Part shown: positions 8,869-17,684 of the stretch, one piece after another
Layout: each line of letters begins with the position of its first letter
Numbering within the stretch: position 1 is the stretch's first letter
DNA from: Limnohabitans sp.
GTDB taxonomy: Bacteria; Pseudomonadota; Gammaproteobacteria; Burkholderiales; Burkholderiaceae_C
Reading direction: 5' to 3'
NCBI GenBank assembly: GCA_018882835.1
Contig: VERE01000026.1
Location: 1 to 42,066, forward strand
DNA: 42,066 nucleotides
Notes under the pieces: model-generated
What the model was told of the DNA's origin: nothing
The model's database searches: none
What the model saw: the letters and a program-made list of their open reading frames with translations, nothing else
Position numbers and translations under genes: made by a program

Positions 8869-10163
8869 AGGCGACTCTCAGCCTTACCCTCTACAGCCTT
8901 CTGACCCGCGCACTTCAGCCGTGGGTGCGCCGCAAGTTGGCGCGGCGCGGTCGCGCAGAGCCTGGCTACCTTCATGCCATCGAAGAGCGCTTCGGAGACT
9001 ACACCCAACCACAGGGCAAGGGCTACCTGTGGGTTCATGCTGTCTCACTCGGGGAAACACGCGCGGCCGCTGTGCTTCTCAAGGCGGTGCGCGCGCAATG
9101 GCCGGATCTGCCCGTGCTATTGACCCATGGCACGGCCACTGGCCGAGAGGAAGGCCAGCGCCTTTTGCAGCCAGGCGATTGCCAGGTTTGGCAGCCCTGG
9201 GACACGCCGCAAGCGGTGGCCAAGTTCCTCGCGCACTTTCAGCCACGGGTCGGGTTGTTGATGGAAACCGAGGTCTGGCCTAATTGGGTGGCGGCTTGTC
9301 GTCGCGCAGGCGTTCCGCTGATTTTGGCCAATGCCAGGCTGAGCGAAAAATCGCTGGCGCAAGCGCGCCGGCTGGCCTGGCTGTCTCGGCCATCCTACGC
9401 TGGGCTTTCTGCCGTGTGGGCGCAAACCGAACCCGACGCTCAGCGCCTGCGCAGTTTGGGGGCCTCGGTGTCAGCGGTCATGGGCAACATCAAATTTGAT
9501 GCAACGCCCGAAGCAGGGCAACTGCTGGCGGGGCGCACGGCGCGGGCTGCGCTCGACCGCCCGGTGGCGTTGCTGGCCAGTGCCCGAGAAGGGGAGGAAG
9601 CGTTGTGGTCCAAGGCAGTGTGGGCCCATGCCAAAGCCCAGCCCTCCATGCAGTGGCTGGTGGTGCCCCGGCATCCGCAGCGCTTTGATGAAGTGGCCAA
9701 ACTGCTGGCCCTGCAAGGCTGGCAGGTGGTCAGGCGCAGCCAGCAGGCCGATGCATCATGGCCCCCCGCCAGCGACCCAGCGGTCCCGACCGTGTGGTTA
9801 GGCGACACGCTGGGCGAAATGCCCTATTACTTCGGTTTGGCCGATGTGGCCTTGCTGGGGGGCAGCTTTGAAAAATTGGGCGGACAGAACCTGATCGAGG
9901 CGGCCGCGTGTGCCTGCCCAGTCATCATGGGGCCGCACACCTTTAACTTCCTGGAAGCTGCTGAGGCCGCTTTGCAGGCCGGTGCCGCACAACGCGTGGA
10001 AGACATGGGGCAGGCGGTTGCAACGGCCTGGCAATGGGTCAATGATGCTGCGGGGTTGGCCCAGCGAGCCGCCGCTTCCGAGTTGTTTGCCAACAGTCAC
10101 CGGGGTGCCGCGCAACGCAGCGTGCAGGCACTGCGTGCGTGGCTGGACCTCAAGGCAACGTGA
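8853..10163 (+). CDS. waaA: 3-deoxy-D-manno-octulosonic acid (Kdo) transferase
   Basis: A 436-residue, membrane-anchored glycosyltransferase that attaches Kdo to lipid IVA. The N-terminal hydrophobic segment (about residues 5-20) is the membrane anchor; it is followed by the conserved block with EERFGDY and LWVHAVSLGETRAA, which contains the catalytic glutamate. The C-terminal half shows LGDTLGEMPYYFGLADVALLGGSF and GGQNLIEAAACACPVIMGPHTFNF (recognition in pieces: LGEMPYYFGLADVALLGGSF, then GGQNLIEAAA), typical of the CMP-Kdo binding domain. I placed the start at the ATG at 8853, preceded by GGAGGG, although the frame is open 33 bases further up. The gene ends directly against the tolC-like gene on the other strand, with no base between the two stop codons. 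Confidence 0.94.
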   Translation: MDKRLKATLSLTLYSLLTRALQPWVRRKLARRGRAEPGYLHAIEERFGDYTQPQGKGYLWVHAVSLGETRAAAVLLKAVRAQWPDLPVLLTHGTATGREEGQRLLQPGDCQVWQPWDTPQAVAKFLAHFQPRVGLLMETEVWPNWVAACRRAGVPLILANARLSEKSLAQARRLAWLSRPSYAGLSAVWAQTEPDAQRLRSLGASVSAVMGNIKFDATPEAGQLLAGRTARAALDRPVALLASAREGEEALWSKAVWAHAKAQPSMQWLVVPRHPQRFDEVAKLLALQGWQVVRRSQQADASWPPASDPAVPTVWLGDTLGEMPYYFGLADVALLGGSFEKLGGQNLIEAAACACPVIMGPHTFNFLEAAEAALQAGAAQRVEDMGQAVATAWQWVNDAAGLAQRAAASELFANSHRGAAQRSVQALRAWLDLKAT

Positions 10164-11510
10164 TCACTTGGACAGCAAGGCGTTGACGGACTGCAGGTCC
10201 TCGATTTTCAGCGAGCCATTGGCCTGGCGCAATTTCAGACCACCCACCAACACGTCATAGCGCGCCTTGGCCAGGTCACGCTTGGTTTGAAACAATTGGC
10301 TCTGAGAGTTCAGCACATCGATGTTGATACGCACGCCCACGGTGTAGCCCAATTTGTTGGCATCCAGCGCCACTTGGCTGGATTCTTCCGCTGCTTCCAG
10401 GGCCTTGACCTGACCGATGCCAGAAACAACGCCGAAGTAGGCGGCGCGTGTGGCTTGTGCCACATTGCGACGTGCGGCTTCGAGGTCGTTCTTGGCTTTG
10501 TCTTCCAAGGAGACGGTTTCTTTGTAGCGGTTTTCGGTTGCAAAGCCAGCGAAGACGGGAATGGTCATGACCACGCTCACAGAAGGCGCAACAACGTGAG
10601 AGTCAGGCGAGGCGCTTCCAGAGGCGGCCGTTCCGTTAACGTTGCGTGTGCCCGTGTAGCTGGCCTGCAAGTCCACCGTGGGTTTGTGTCCTGCGCGCGC
10701 TCTTTCTATTTCCAACTTGGCAATGTCCAATGCCAGTTGGGCATTCAAGATGCCGGGGTGCGTGCTTTCAGAGTCACGTACCCATTGGTCTGGGTCTGCG
10801 GGCAAAACGGGCTTGAGCTCTGTGGCTTTGACCAGGGGTTTGGGCGTGGCGTTTTTGATCCCCACCCATTGATCGAGGGCCAAGCGTTTGACGCGCAGGT
10901 CATTCTCGGCCGCAATCTCTTGTGCAATGACCAAGTCAAAACGGGCCTGTGCCTCTCGCGTGTCCGTGATGGTGGCAGTACCCACCTCAAAGTTTCGCTT
11001 GGCTGAGGCGAGTTGTTCGGACACCGCAGTTTTTTGGGCGCGTACAAAATCCAGGCTGTCTTGGCTTGCCAGAACATCAAAGTACGCTTGGCTGATTCTC
11101 ACCACTAACTCTTGCTCTGCGGAAACCAACTGGGCAAGCGCTTGGCTGAGTTGTTTTTTGCTTTGGTTGTAGCCCACCAGATTGCCAGGCCTGAAGAGGG
11201 GTTGACTGGCAGTCAAAGCAGCAGATTGAGTGGTAAACCATCGGGAGTAGCTTGGTATACCCAAAGTACCGGAAGTGTAGTCAATGCCCGCACGGTTGGC
11301 ACTCAGCACCAAATTCGAAGTGGGCAGCAACAAGGCCAGCGCCTGATCTGCCTTGGCTTTGCTGGCTTCGTATTGCGCTTTGGCTGCCTGATAAGCCGCA
11401 TCATAAGAGCGGGCCGACTCGAAAAGTTCAACCAGGCTTTGGGCCTGTGCCGGTACCGCGAGCGCCAAGGCCAGGGCAGCACTCAGAGGTAGTTTGCGAA
11501 GCACTTTCAT
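10164..11510 (-). CDS. TolC-family outer-membrane channel protein
   Basis: A 448-residue outer membrane factor that would form the trimeric exit duct of a type I or RND system. A clear signal peptide is present (MKVLRKLP, then a hydrophobic stretch ending in PAQAQ), followed by two internally similar halves rich in Ala, Gln and Leu coiled helices; features include SLVELFESARSYDAAYQAAK at the start of the mature protein and VGVRINIDVLNSQSQLFQTK near the C-terminus, both typical of TolC. The frame extends upstream but the signal peptide fixes the start at the ATG at 11508-11510. It is the last gene of a minus-strand series beginning with tetR, an adaptor and an RND pump, so it may serve that pump as well as others. 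Confidence 0.93.
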   Translation of the reverse strand: MKVLRKLPLSAALALALAVPAQAQSLVELFESARSYDAAYQAAKAQYEASKAKADQALALLLPTSNLVLSANRAGIDYTSGTLGIPSYSRWFTTQSAALTASQPLFRPGNLVGYNQSKKQLSQALAQLVSAEQELVVRISQAYFDVLASQDSLDFVRAQKTAVSEQLASAKRNFEVGTATITDTREAQARFDLVIAQEIAAENDLRVKRLALDQWVGIKNATPKPLVKATELKPVLPADPDQWVRDSESTHPGILNAQLALDIAKLEIERARAGHKPTVDLQASYTGTRNVNGTAASGSASPDSHVVAPSVSVVMTIPVFAGFATENRYKETVSLEDKAKNDLEAARRNVAQATRAAYFGVVSGIGQVKALEAAEESSQVALDANKLGYTVGVRINIDVLNSQSQLFQTKRDLAKARYDVLVGGLKLRQANGSLKIEDLQSVNALLSK

Positions 11511-11560
11511 GAAAACCTTTCGGGGAACGAATCTTGTCAGGTGCGCCGGTTCGGCCACTT

Positions 11561-11902
11561 TCAATATTGTGGGACAGATGGGTCTATTTGTGCAGACCAT
11601 GCATGAATGCCCCCCGCCACATTGGCGACATGGGTGAAGCCCTGTTGCGCCAGAAAAGCCGCCACCTGCATGCTGCGGCCACCGTGATGGCAAAGGCAGG
11701 CGATGGGTTGTTCGGGGTTCAGCTCGGACAGCCTTGCAGGCACCAGGCTCATGGGAATGTGAAGAAATGCAAAGTTTTCAGCACGCACACTGGCGGTTTG
11801 CAATTCCCAAGCCTCACGAACATCCAGAACCACGGTTGGGCCCTGGGCTTGCTTGGCTTGCACCCAATCCTGGAGCTGGGACGGCTGGACCTGGTCAATC
11901 AT
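11561..11902 (-). CDS. Rhodanese-like domain protein (single domain)
   Basis: A 113-residue single rhodanese domain, likely a cytoplasmic sulfurtransferase of the GlpE/PspE type. The substrate loop is CHHGGRS, with the nucleophilic Cys and the Arg that closes the loop; upstream are VLDVREAWELQ and HIPMSLVP, standard rhodanese elements, and the C-terminus has VANVAGGIHAWS. The start was set at ATG 11900-11902 (MIDQVQPSQL) because it lies six bases after the stop of pcm and gives a normal single-domain length; the longer frame reads into pcm. The physiological acceptor is unknown. The pcm-rhodanese-tolC order recurs in Burkholderiales as far as I recall. Confidence 0.9.
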   Translation of the reverse strand: MIDQVQPSQLQDWVQAKQAQGPTVVLDVREAWELQTASVRAENFAFLHIPMSLVPARLSELNPEQPIACLCHHGGRSMQVAAFLAQQGFTHVANVAGGIHAWSAQIDPSVPQY

Positions 11903-11907
11903 GGCGT

Positions 11908-12561
11908 TTAAAACTTGAAATGCGAGGTTTTGCTGAAGCTTTCCAGCGCCGGCACGGCAGTGTCCCACAAGGACCGGCTTTGCCATTGCTGGTCGGCCAC
12001 GCGGGTGAACAAGGTGGCCTGCATGATGGGGTCATCGCCCACGATGGCGATGAGTTTGCCGCCCACTTTCAGCTGACCCAGCAGGCTTTGCGGGACCTCC
12101 GCCACCGATCCGCCCAACACGATGGCATCAAACGGTGCCTCTGCCACCTGCACCGAGGCGCCGTTGCCCACGCGCACCTCGGCGTTGCGAATGCCCGCAG
12201 CGCGCAGGTTGGCTTGTGCGGTTTGCGCCAATTCAGGGTGCACCTCCAAGCTGATCACTTGGTGTGCGCGGTGGGCCAACAAGGCGGTCAGGTAACCGCT
12301 GCCAGTGCCGATTTCCAGAACGGATTCATGGCCTTGCAAGTGCAGGTCGTGCATCAGGCGGGCATCAATTCGGGGAGGTAACATGGTTTGGCCCAGGGCC
12401 AACGGAATTTCGGTGTCCGCATAAGCCAGCGCCTGGTAGGCGACGGGTGTGAATTTTTCACGCTCGACGGTCGAGAGGACAGCGAGCGCGGCGGGCTCCA
12501 GCACCATCCAAGTGCGGATTTGCTGTTCCACCATGTTGAAGCGTGCTTTTTCGAGGTTCAT
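11908..12561 (-). CDS. pcm: Protein-L-isoaspartate O-methyltransferase
   Basis: A 217-residue S-adenosylmethionine-dependent methyltransferase of the PCMT family, which repairs isoaspartyl residues in aged proteins or has diverged to another target. The SAM-binding motif VLEIGTGSGYLTALLA and the second motif YAD..IPLALGQTMLPPRIDARLM (in two parts: IPLALGQTMLPP and PRIDARLMHDL) are clear, and the N-terminus NMVEQQIRTWMV is typical. It starts with ATG at 12559-12561 after GGAGCCTCCAA. It sits 39 bases downstream of the RND pump gene and six bases before the rhodanese gene on the same strand. Its place between the parts of an efflux system has no obvious functional meaning. Confidence 0.93.
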   Translation of the reverse strand: MNLEKARFNMVEQQIRTWMVLEPAALAVLSTVEREKFTPVAYQALAYADTEIPLALGQTMLPPRIDARLMHDLHLQGHESVLEIGTGSGYLTALLAHRAHQVISLEVHPELAQTAQANLRAAGIRNAEVRVGNGASVQVAEAPFDAIVLGGSVAEVPQSLLGQLKVGGKLIAIVGDDPIMQATLFTRVADQQWQSRSLWDTAVPALESFSKTSHFKF

Positions 12562-12600
12562 TTGGAGGCTCCAGGAGATCTGTGTTCGTTGGGGCTGATT

Positions 12601-15600
12601 TTAAGGGGCATTGCTTGCAGAGCCTGACCGGTCTTTTCGGTGCCAGAGGCGCTTGAGCCACTGTGAAAAATCATCGAGGTAACAGTAAACAACCGGGACC
12701 ACCACCAGAGTGAGCAAGGAGGACGTGATGACCCCACCGATCACGGCCTGGCCCATGGGCGCGCGTTGTTCCGAGCCCTCACTGAGGGCAAAAGCCAACG
12801 GGATCATGCCGAAAATCATGGCCAGGGTGGTCATCAGGATGGGGCGCAGCCGCACCCGGGCCGCCAGCAACAAGGCCTCGTTGCGCGGCAAGCCAGGGCT
12901 GGTGCTGCCATCGGCTTGCGTCAACCCCTCCTGGGCACGGATGGCGAAATCCACCAGCAAAATGGCATTTTTGGTGACCAGCCCCATCAACATCACGATG
13001 CCGATGATGGAGAACATGGACAGGGTGGAGCGAAAGGCCATCAGGGCCAGCACCACGCCGATCAGGGTCAGCGGCAGGGACGTCATCAGGGCCAGCGGTT
13101 GCAAGAAACTTTTGAACTGGCTGGCCAAAATCATGTAGATGAAGATCACCGCCAATGCCAGGGCCGACAGCGCATAGCCGAACGATTCCTGCATGTTCTT
13201 GGTCGAGCCGCTGAATTGGTAGTAATAGCCTGGCGGCAAAGCAATCTCGCTCATGACTTTGCGAATGTCCGCGGAAATTTCTCCGGTGGAGCGGTTGTAG
13301 GCGTTGGCATTGATGCTGACTTCTCGCAGCAGGTCGCGCCGGTTGATTTGGTTGGGGCCTGTGCTTTCGCGAACCGTCGCAATTTGGTCCAGGCGTACGC
13401 TGCGGGAACTGCCATCCGCAGACACAGGCAATGCAAAGGGCAGGCGGGCCAGGTCCTCGGGCGTGTTGCGGGCCGAGGGGGCCAGGCGCACATTCACATC
13501 GTAGGTTTGGTCGTCACTGGCGCGCCAGTTGCCCACCGTTTGACCGGCCACCAGATTTCGCAGCTGAGGGCCCACCGTGGCCACACCCAGGCCCATCTCG
13601 GCCGCCGCAGAGCGGTTCACCACCACTTCGACCGTGGGTTTGTCAGGTTTGACGCTGGAGTCCAGGTCCACAACGCCGGCGATGGCCCGAACGCGGGCCA
13701 TGACGGTCTGGCTGAGCCTTTCCAGCTCGCGCAAGTCGGTGCCTTGCAGTGAGAATTCAATCTGCTTGTTGCCCCCCACGGTGTCCAATTGGCCGACGTG
13801 GGTGACGGTGATACCTGGCACCTGGCGCAACCGCTCGCGTACCGCTGCCGCAACCTCATCCACATTGCGTTGGCGCAATTTTCGGTCCAGCAAGCGCACA
13901 TAAAGGCTTGCGTAAATCTTGCCGTTGGCCGCGCCGGTGTTCAATGTGGCCAAGGTGTAGCGAATCTCGGGAAACTCGCGCAAGATCGCGTCGACCTGCC
14001 GGGCTTTGGCTTCGGTCACCTCCAAAGAGGAGCCGACGGGCGTATAAAAATTGACAGTGGTTTCCGAGTAGTCTGCCTTGGGCACAAACTCGGTGCCCAG
14101 CATAGGCACCAAGGCCACGCTGGTCACAAACACGGCAATGGCCAAACCAACTGTGGCCAGCTTGTGGCCCAGGGCCCATTGCAGCCAGCGCTCGTACACC
14201 TGGCCCAGGGTCTCGGTGGCGCGCTCGAACCAGCCGGTGAGGCGACCCAGCGTGCGGTCGTAGAGCGAGGGCGCGTGGGTTGAGGCATCGTGTCGGTGGA
14301 TGCTGGGGTCATGCCAGATGCTGGACAGCATGGGGTCCAGCGTGAAGCTGACGAACATCGAAATCAGCACCGCTGCAACGATCGTCAGGCCAAACTCATG
14401 GAAAAACTTGCCGATGATGCCTTCCATGAAGCCGATGGGCAGAAACACTGCCACGATGGAGAGGGTGGTGGCCAGCACTGCCAGCCCAATTTCTTGCGTG
14501 CCCTGCATGGCGGCATCGAAAGCGCTTTTGCCCATTTGCACATGCCGGACTATGTTTTCGCGGACCACGATGGCATCGTCAATCAGCAAGCCCACGCACA
14601 ACGACAAGGCCATGAGGGTCACCATGTTGATGGTGAAGCCGAGCATGTGCATGAACAAAAAGGTGCCGATGATAGAGATCGGCAAGGTCAGGCCAGTGAT
14701 GACGGTCGAGCGCCAGGAATTCAGGAAAAGGAAAACAATCAGCACGGTCAACAGCGCACCTTCGATCAGGGTTTGGCGCACGTTGTTGACGGAGACCCGA
14801 ATCATGCGCGAACCATCGTAAATCGGGGCAAGCTGAATGCCTGGGGGCAACTGCTTCTCGACCTCTTTGAGGGTTTTGTTCAGGCCATCAATCACGTCCA
14901 GGGTGTTTTCATCCTGTGATTTTTGGACGGACATCAGCAATGTGCGCTCACCGTTGTAAAGCGCCATGTTTTCCAGTTCTTGCGCCCCGTCGTTGACGGT
15001 GGCGACCTGCGACAGCCGAATCGAGGTGGCGCCTTTGCGCGCCACAATGATTTGGCCGAAATCTTCAGGGCGAACCATGCGGGCCTGGACTTGAATCACA
15101 CGGTCTTGCGTGGCGGAGCGCACCGCCCCCACGGGCACGTCTTGGTTTTCAGCCCGGACCGCATTGATGACTTGGTCGGCGCTGACGCCCAAGGCCTCCA
15201 TGGCGCGCGGGTTCAAGTACAAATTGATTTCTCGTTTGGTACCGCCCACCAGTGTGACGGCGCCCACGCCGCGCACATTTTCAAGCCGTTTTTTCAAGAC
15301 CTGATCGGCCCAATTGGTCAAGGCCACTCCCGTGAGGGGGGGCGTCTGGCCAGCTGTTTTGGCATCGGGCAAGACCGCCAGCGACCAGATGGCGCGGCTG
15401 GAAGGATCAAATCGCAGAACTTTCGGCTCTTTGACTTCGCTGCGCAAAGTGGGCCGGATGCTGGCCACTTTTTCACGCACATCGTCGGCACCTTTGCGGC
15501 CATTGATGTGCAACTGAAACTCAACGACCACCACCGACATGCCCTCGTAGCTGCGCGAGGTGAGGGCATTGATGCCCGCAATGGAATTGACCCCTTCTTC

Positions 15601-15801
15601 GATTTTTTTACTGACCTCTGACTCGACAATTTCTGGCGAGGCCCCGGGATATTCGGTGGTGACAACCACCACCGGGAAGTCGATGTTGGGGAATTGATCG
15701 ATCTTCAGCCGCTGGTAGGCAAACAGGCCCAGCACCACAAAGGCCAGCATGACCATGGTGGCGAAAACCGGGTTTTTCAGGCTGACTTTGGTGAACCACA
15801 T
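12601..15801 (-). CDS. RND-family efflux pump, inner-membrane permease (HAE1 type)
   Basis: A 1066-residue proton-driven multidrug exporter of the AcrB/MexB superfamily. It begins at the usual point (MWFTKVSLKNPVFATMVMLA) and shows twelve membrane helices in two sets of six separated by two large periplasmic regions. The proton-relay residues are intact: Asp408 and Asp409 in CVGLLIDDAIVV, and the helix-10 lysine in GLVTKNAILLVDFA. The start codon lies three bases after the stop of the adaptor gene, with GGGAGG as ribosome site. Substrates cannot be deduced; sequence style is nearer to the MdtB/MexF-like group of small-loop HAE1 pumps than to CusA metal pumps, since CusA methionine clusters are not seen. 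It is probably controlled by the TetR protein at the head of the operon. Confidence 0.95.
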   Translation of the reverse strand: MWFTKVSLKNPVFATMVMLAFVVLGLFAYQRLKIDQFPNIDFPVVVVTTEYPGASPEIVESEVSKKIEEGVNSIAGINALTSRSYEGMSVVVVEFQLHINGRKGADDVREKVASIRPTLRSEVKEPKVLRFDPSSRAIWSLAVLPDAKTAGQTPPLTGVALTNWADQVLKKRLENVRGVGAVTLVGGTKREINLYLNPRAMEALGVSADQVINAVRAENQDVPVGAVRSATQDRVIQVQARMVRPEDFGQIIVARKGATSIRLSQVATVNDGAQELENMALYNGERTLLMSVQKSQDENTLDVIDGLNKTLKEVEKQLPPGIQLAPIYDGSRMIRVSVNNVRQTLIEGALLTVLIVFLFLNSWRSTVITGLTLPISIIGTFLFMHMLGFTINMVTLMALSLCVGLLIDDAIVVRENIVRHVQMGKSAFDAAMQGTQEIGLAVLATTLSIVAVFLPIGFMEGIIGKFFHEFGLTIVAAVLISMFVSFTLDPMLSSIWHDPSIHRHDASTHAPSLYDRTLGRLTGWFERATETLGQVYERWLQWALGHKLATVGLAIAVFVTSVALVPMLGTEFVPKADYSETTVNFYTPVGSSLEVTEAKARQVDAILREFPEIRYTLATLNTGAANGKIYASLYVRLLDRKLRQRNVDEVAAAVRERLRQVPGITVTHVGQLDTVGGNKQIEFSLQGTDLRELERLSQTVMARVRAIAGVVDLDSSVKPDKPTVEVVVNRSAAAEMGLGVATVGPQLRNLVAGQTVGNWRASDDQTYDVNVRLAPSARNTPEDLARLPFALPVSADGSSRSVRLDQIATVRESTGPNQINRRDLLREVSINANAYNRSTGEISADIRKVMSEIALPPGYYYQFSGSTKNMQESFGYALSALALAVIFIYMILASQFKSFLQPLALMTSLPLTLIGVVLALMAFRSTLSMFSIIGIVMLMGLVTKNAILLVDFAIRAQEGLTQADGSTSPGLPRNEALLLAARVRLRPILMTTLAMIFGMIPLAFALSEGSEQRAPMGQAVIGGVITSSLLTLVVVPVVYCYLDDFSQWLKRLWHRKDRSGSASNAP

Positions 15802-15804
15802 GGC

Positions 15805-16956
15805 TCAGCCTCCCGCGGCTTTTGGGGGCGCGGTGAATTTGACGGTGGTGCCTTCGCGCAAGCGGCCCACATGGGCGCCCAAGACGCGGCTGCCAGCCTG
15901 CAGGCCTTGCACTTCGACCCAACTTTCAGATTGCGGGTCATCACTGATGGCACCCCGCTCACCGAGTTGGACCGGGACGTGGCGCACCTTGTTGTCTTCA
16001 ATGACTTGGACATAAGGTCTGGGCTGATCGGTGCGAACGGTGTTGACCGGCACGGCCAGCACAGTGCGGCGTTCGGTCCCCAGGACACCCTCGGCAAACA
16101 GGCCTTGTCGCAGGCCTGTGACATCGCTGACTTGCAAGTACACCAGCACACTGCGGCTGCCAGACTGCGTGCTGGGGTTGATGCGCTGCACGCGCGCAGT
16201 CACAGCACGCCCTTGTCCCTCAACGGTCAAGAGCGCGGTCTGGCCCGTGCGCACGCTGACGGAATTTGCCGCACTGAGCGTGGCCTCGATTTCCAGTTGG
16301 CTGAGATCGACCAACTCGAGAATGCGCGTGTCTATCGCCAGGCGCTCGCCATTTTGTGCCGTGCGGGCCGCCACCCAGCCAGAGAAGGGGGCCAGCATTT
16401 GGGAGTCCTCGAGCGCCTTGCGCGCGACATCGGCGCCGGCAACAGCCGCGCGGTAGGTGGCTTGTGCGGATTGCAATGTGGCCAAAGAAGTGTCGAGGGC
16501 GGTCTTTGAAATGAAGCCTTGATCAACCAAGGCACGGTTGTTGTCAAACTGCCGCTGGGCGATGTCGATCTGTGCTTTGGCGGCCTCAGCCTGTTCTTGG
16601 GCTTGGCGCAGGCGACGCTGGTATTCGGTGGGATCAATGCGGGCGATCAATTGGCCTGCGGTCACGGCGTCACCCTCACGCACTTGCAGGTCCATCAATT
16701 CGCCGGCCACGCGCGCCTTGATGAAGGCGGTGCGCACGGCCCGCAAGCTGCCCGAGATGGGCAAGCCCAGCTGAAGGGCCTTGGGCTGGACCTCCAGGCT
16801 GTCGGATGCGGCAAACTCCAACACCTCATTGTGGGTGGGTGCGCTCTGCGCAGCGGCCTGCTGGGCTTTGCGTGACGCCACCACACGCATGCCGACCACC
16901 ACCAGGGCGCCAATGACGCCAGCCAAAAGAAGAATGCGAACAATTTTTTTCATCAC
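15805..16956 (-). CDS. RND efflux periplasmic adaptor (membrane fusion protein)
   Basis: A 383-residue adaptor of the AcrA/MexE family, bridging the pump and the outer-membrane channel. It has an N-terminal membrane anchor (about residues 5-23) with no lipobox, a lipoyl-type half motif (ALQLGLPISGSLRAVRTAFI), a helical hairpin rich in Gln and Ala (RRLRQAQEQAEAAKAQIDIA), the second lipoyl half (MLAPFSGWVAARTAQNGERL) and beta-barrel plus membrane-proximal domains. The start may be GTG at 16954-16956 or the adjacent ATG at 16951-16953; the GTG overlaps the tetR stop codon. It is cotranscribed with tetR and the pump. Confidence 0.93.
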   Translation of the reverse strand: MMKKIVRILLLAGVIGALVVVGMRVVASRKAQQAAAQSAPTHNEVLEFAASDSLEVQPKALQLGLPISGSLRAVRTAFIKARVAGELMDLQVREGDAVTAGQLIARIDPTEYQRRLRQAQEQAEAAKAQIDIAQRQFDNNRALVDQGFISKTALDTSLATLQSAQATYRAAVAGADVARKALEDSQMLAPFSGWVAARTAQNGERLAIDTRILELVDLSQLEIEATLSAANSVSVRTGQTALLTVEGQGRAVTARVQRINPSTQSGSRSVLVYLQVSDVTGLRQGLFAEGVLGTERRTVLAVPVNTVRTDQPRPYVQVIEDNKVRHVPVQLGERGAISDDPQSESWVEVQGLQAGSRVLGAHVGRLREGTTVKFTAPPKAAGG

Positions 16957-17627
16957 AATGTCCCGCTGGGGGAGGTTTGCCGGATGCCATTGAGCAAGGT
17001 GTTCAAGTGGGTCAGCAAAAAGGTTTCAGGATCAAACGAGGGGTTGGCGGCCGAGCAGGGGCCGAGCGAGTGTTTCCACATCATCAGGTACATCATGGCG
17101 CAGACCAGGCTCATGCACGCATGGTGCACGTCGAGGGGGCGAAACTCTCCCTGGTCGATGCCGCGTTGCAGAATGCGCTCAATCAAATGCTGACCAGGTT
17201 TGACCACTTCGCGCTCGTAAAAGGCCGCGATCTCAGGAAAATTACGGGCCTCGCTCATCACCAGTTTGGTGATGCCGCCCGCCAGGGTGCTGCCGATCTG
17301 CGTCCACCAAGAGGTCAGGCCGTACGCCAGCATGTCGGCGCTCGAGCCCTCAAACCCTTCAAACTCCTGGTTCCAGGCCATCAGGTGGCGGGACAGGTTG
17401 GACTGGATCACGGCCTTGAACAGGTCTTCCTTGGAAGAGAAGTACAAAAAAAGCGTGCCTTTGGAGACGCCGGCCCGGGTGGCAACCTCTTCGGCGCGGG
17501 TCGCGGCATAGCCCTTTTCGACAAACAACTCCAGTGCCGCTTGCAGCAACTCGCCAGGGCGCGCTTCCTTGCGGCGTTCGCGCTTGTTGTGCGAGTCCTG
17601 GGTCGAGGGAGGGGAAAGCGCGGACAT
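16953..17627 (-). CDS. TetR/AcrR-family transcriptional regulator
   Basis: A 224-residue repressor. The N-terminal helix-turn-helix domain (about 25-72) shows LLQAALELFVEKGYAATRAEEVATRAG followed by GVSKGTLFLYFSSKEDLF (first part split here as LELFVEKGYAATRAEEVA), the canonical TetR pattern; the rest is a ligand-binding domain with a TetR_C-like sequence. It is the first gene of the efflux operon and overlaps the adaptor gene, so it very likely controls its own operon. An imperfect palindrome lies three bases upstream of the start codon (17631-17652). The start has no clear Shine-Dalgarno. The inducer is unknown. Confidence 0.93.
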   Translation of the reverse strand: MSALSPPSTQDSHNKRERRKEARPGELLQAALELFVEKGYAATRAEEVATRAGVSKGTLFLYFSSKEDLFKAVIQSNLSRHLMAWNQEFEGFEGSSADMLAYGLTSWWTQIGSTLAGGITKLVMSEARNFPEIAAFYEREVVKPGQHLIERILQRGIDQGEFRPLDVHHACMSLVCAMMYLMMWKHSLGPCSAANPSFDPETFLLTHLNTLLNGIRQTSPSGTL

Positions 17628-17630
17628 AAA

Positions 17631-17652
17631 TTAATGACTGATTGGTTATTAA
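17631..17652. promoter_or_regulatory. Candidate TetR operator
   Basis: An imperfect 22-base palindrome with outer arms TTAAT and ATTAA and matching inner bases (16 of 22 positions symmetric), located 3-25 bases upstream of the tetR start codon. AT-rich compared with its surroundings. Position and symmetry suggest autoregulation by the TetR protein; this is inference. Confidence 0.45.
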
Positions 17653-17684
17653 TGTAACTGAAAGGACTCATGGCCGTCAAAGGT

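Noticed and set aside
10154..10174. Possible bidirectional terminator between waaA and the tolC-like gene
   Set aside because: The two stop codons touch (TGATCA is merely their junction) and no stem with a T run is seen.
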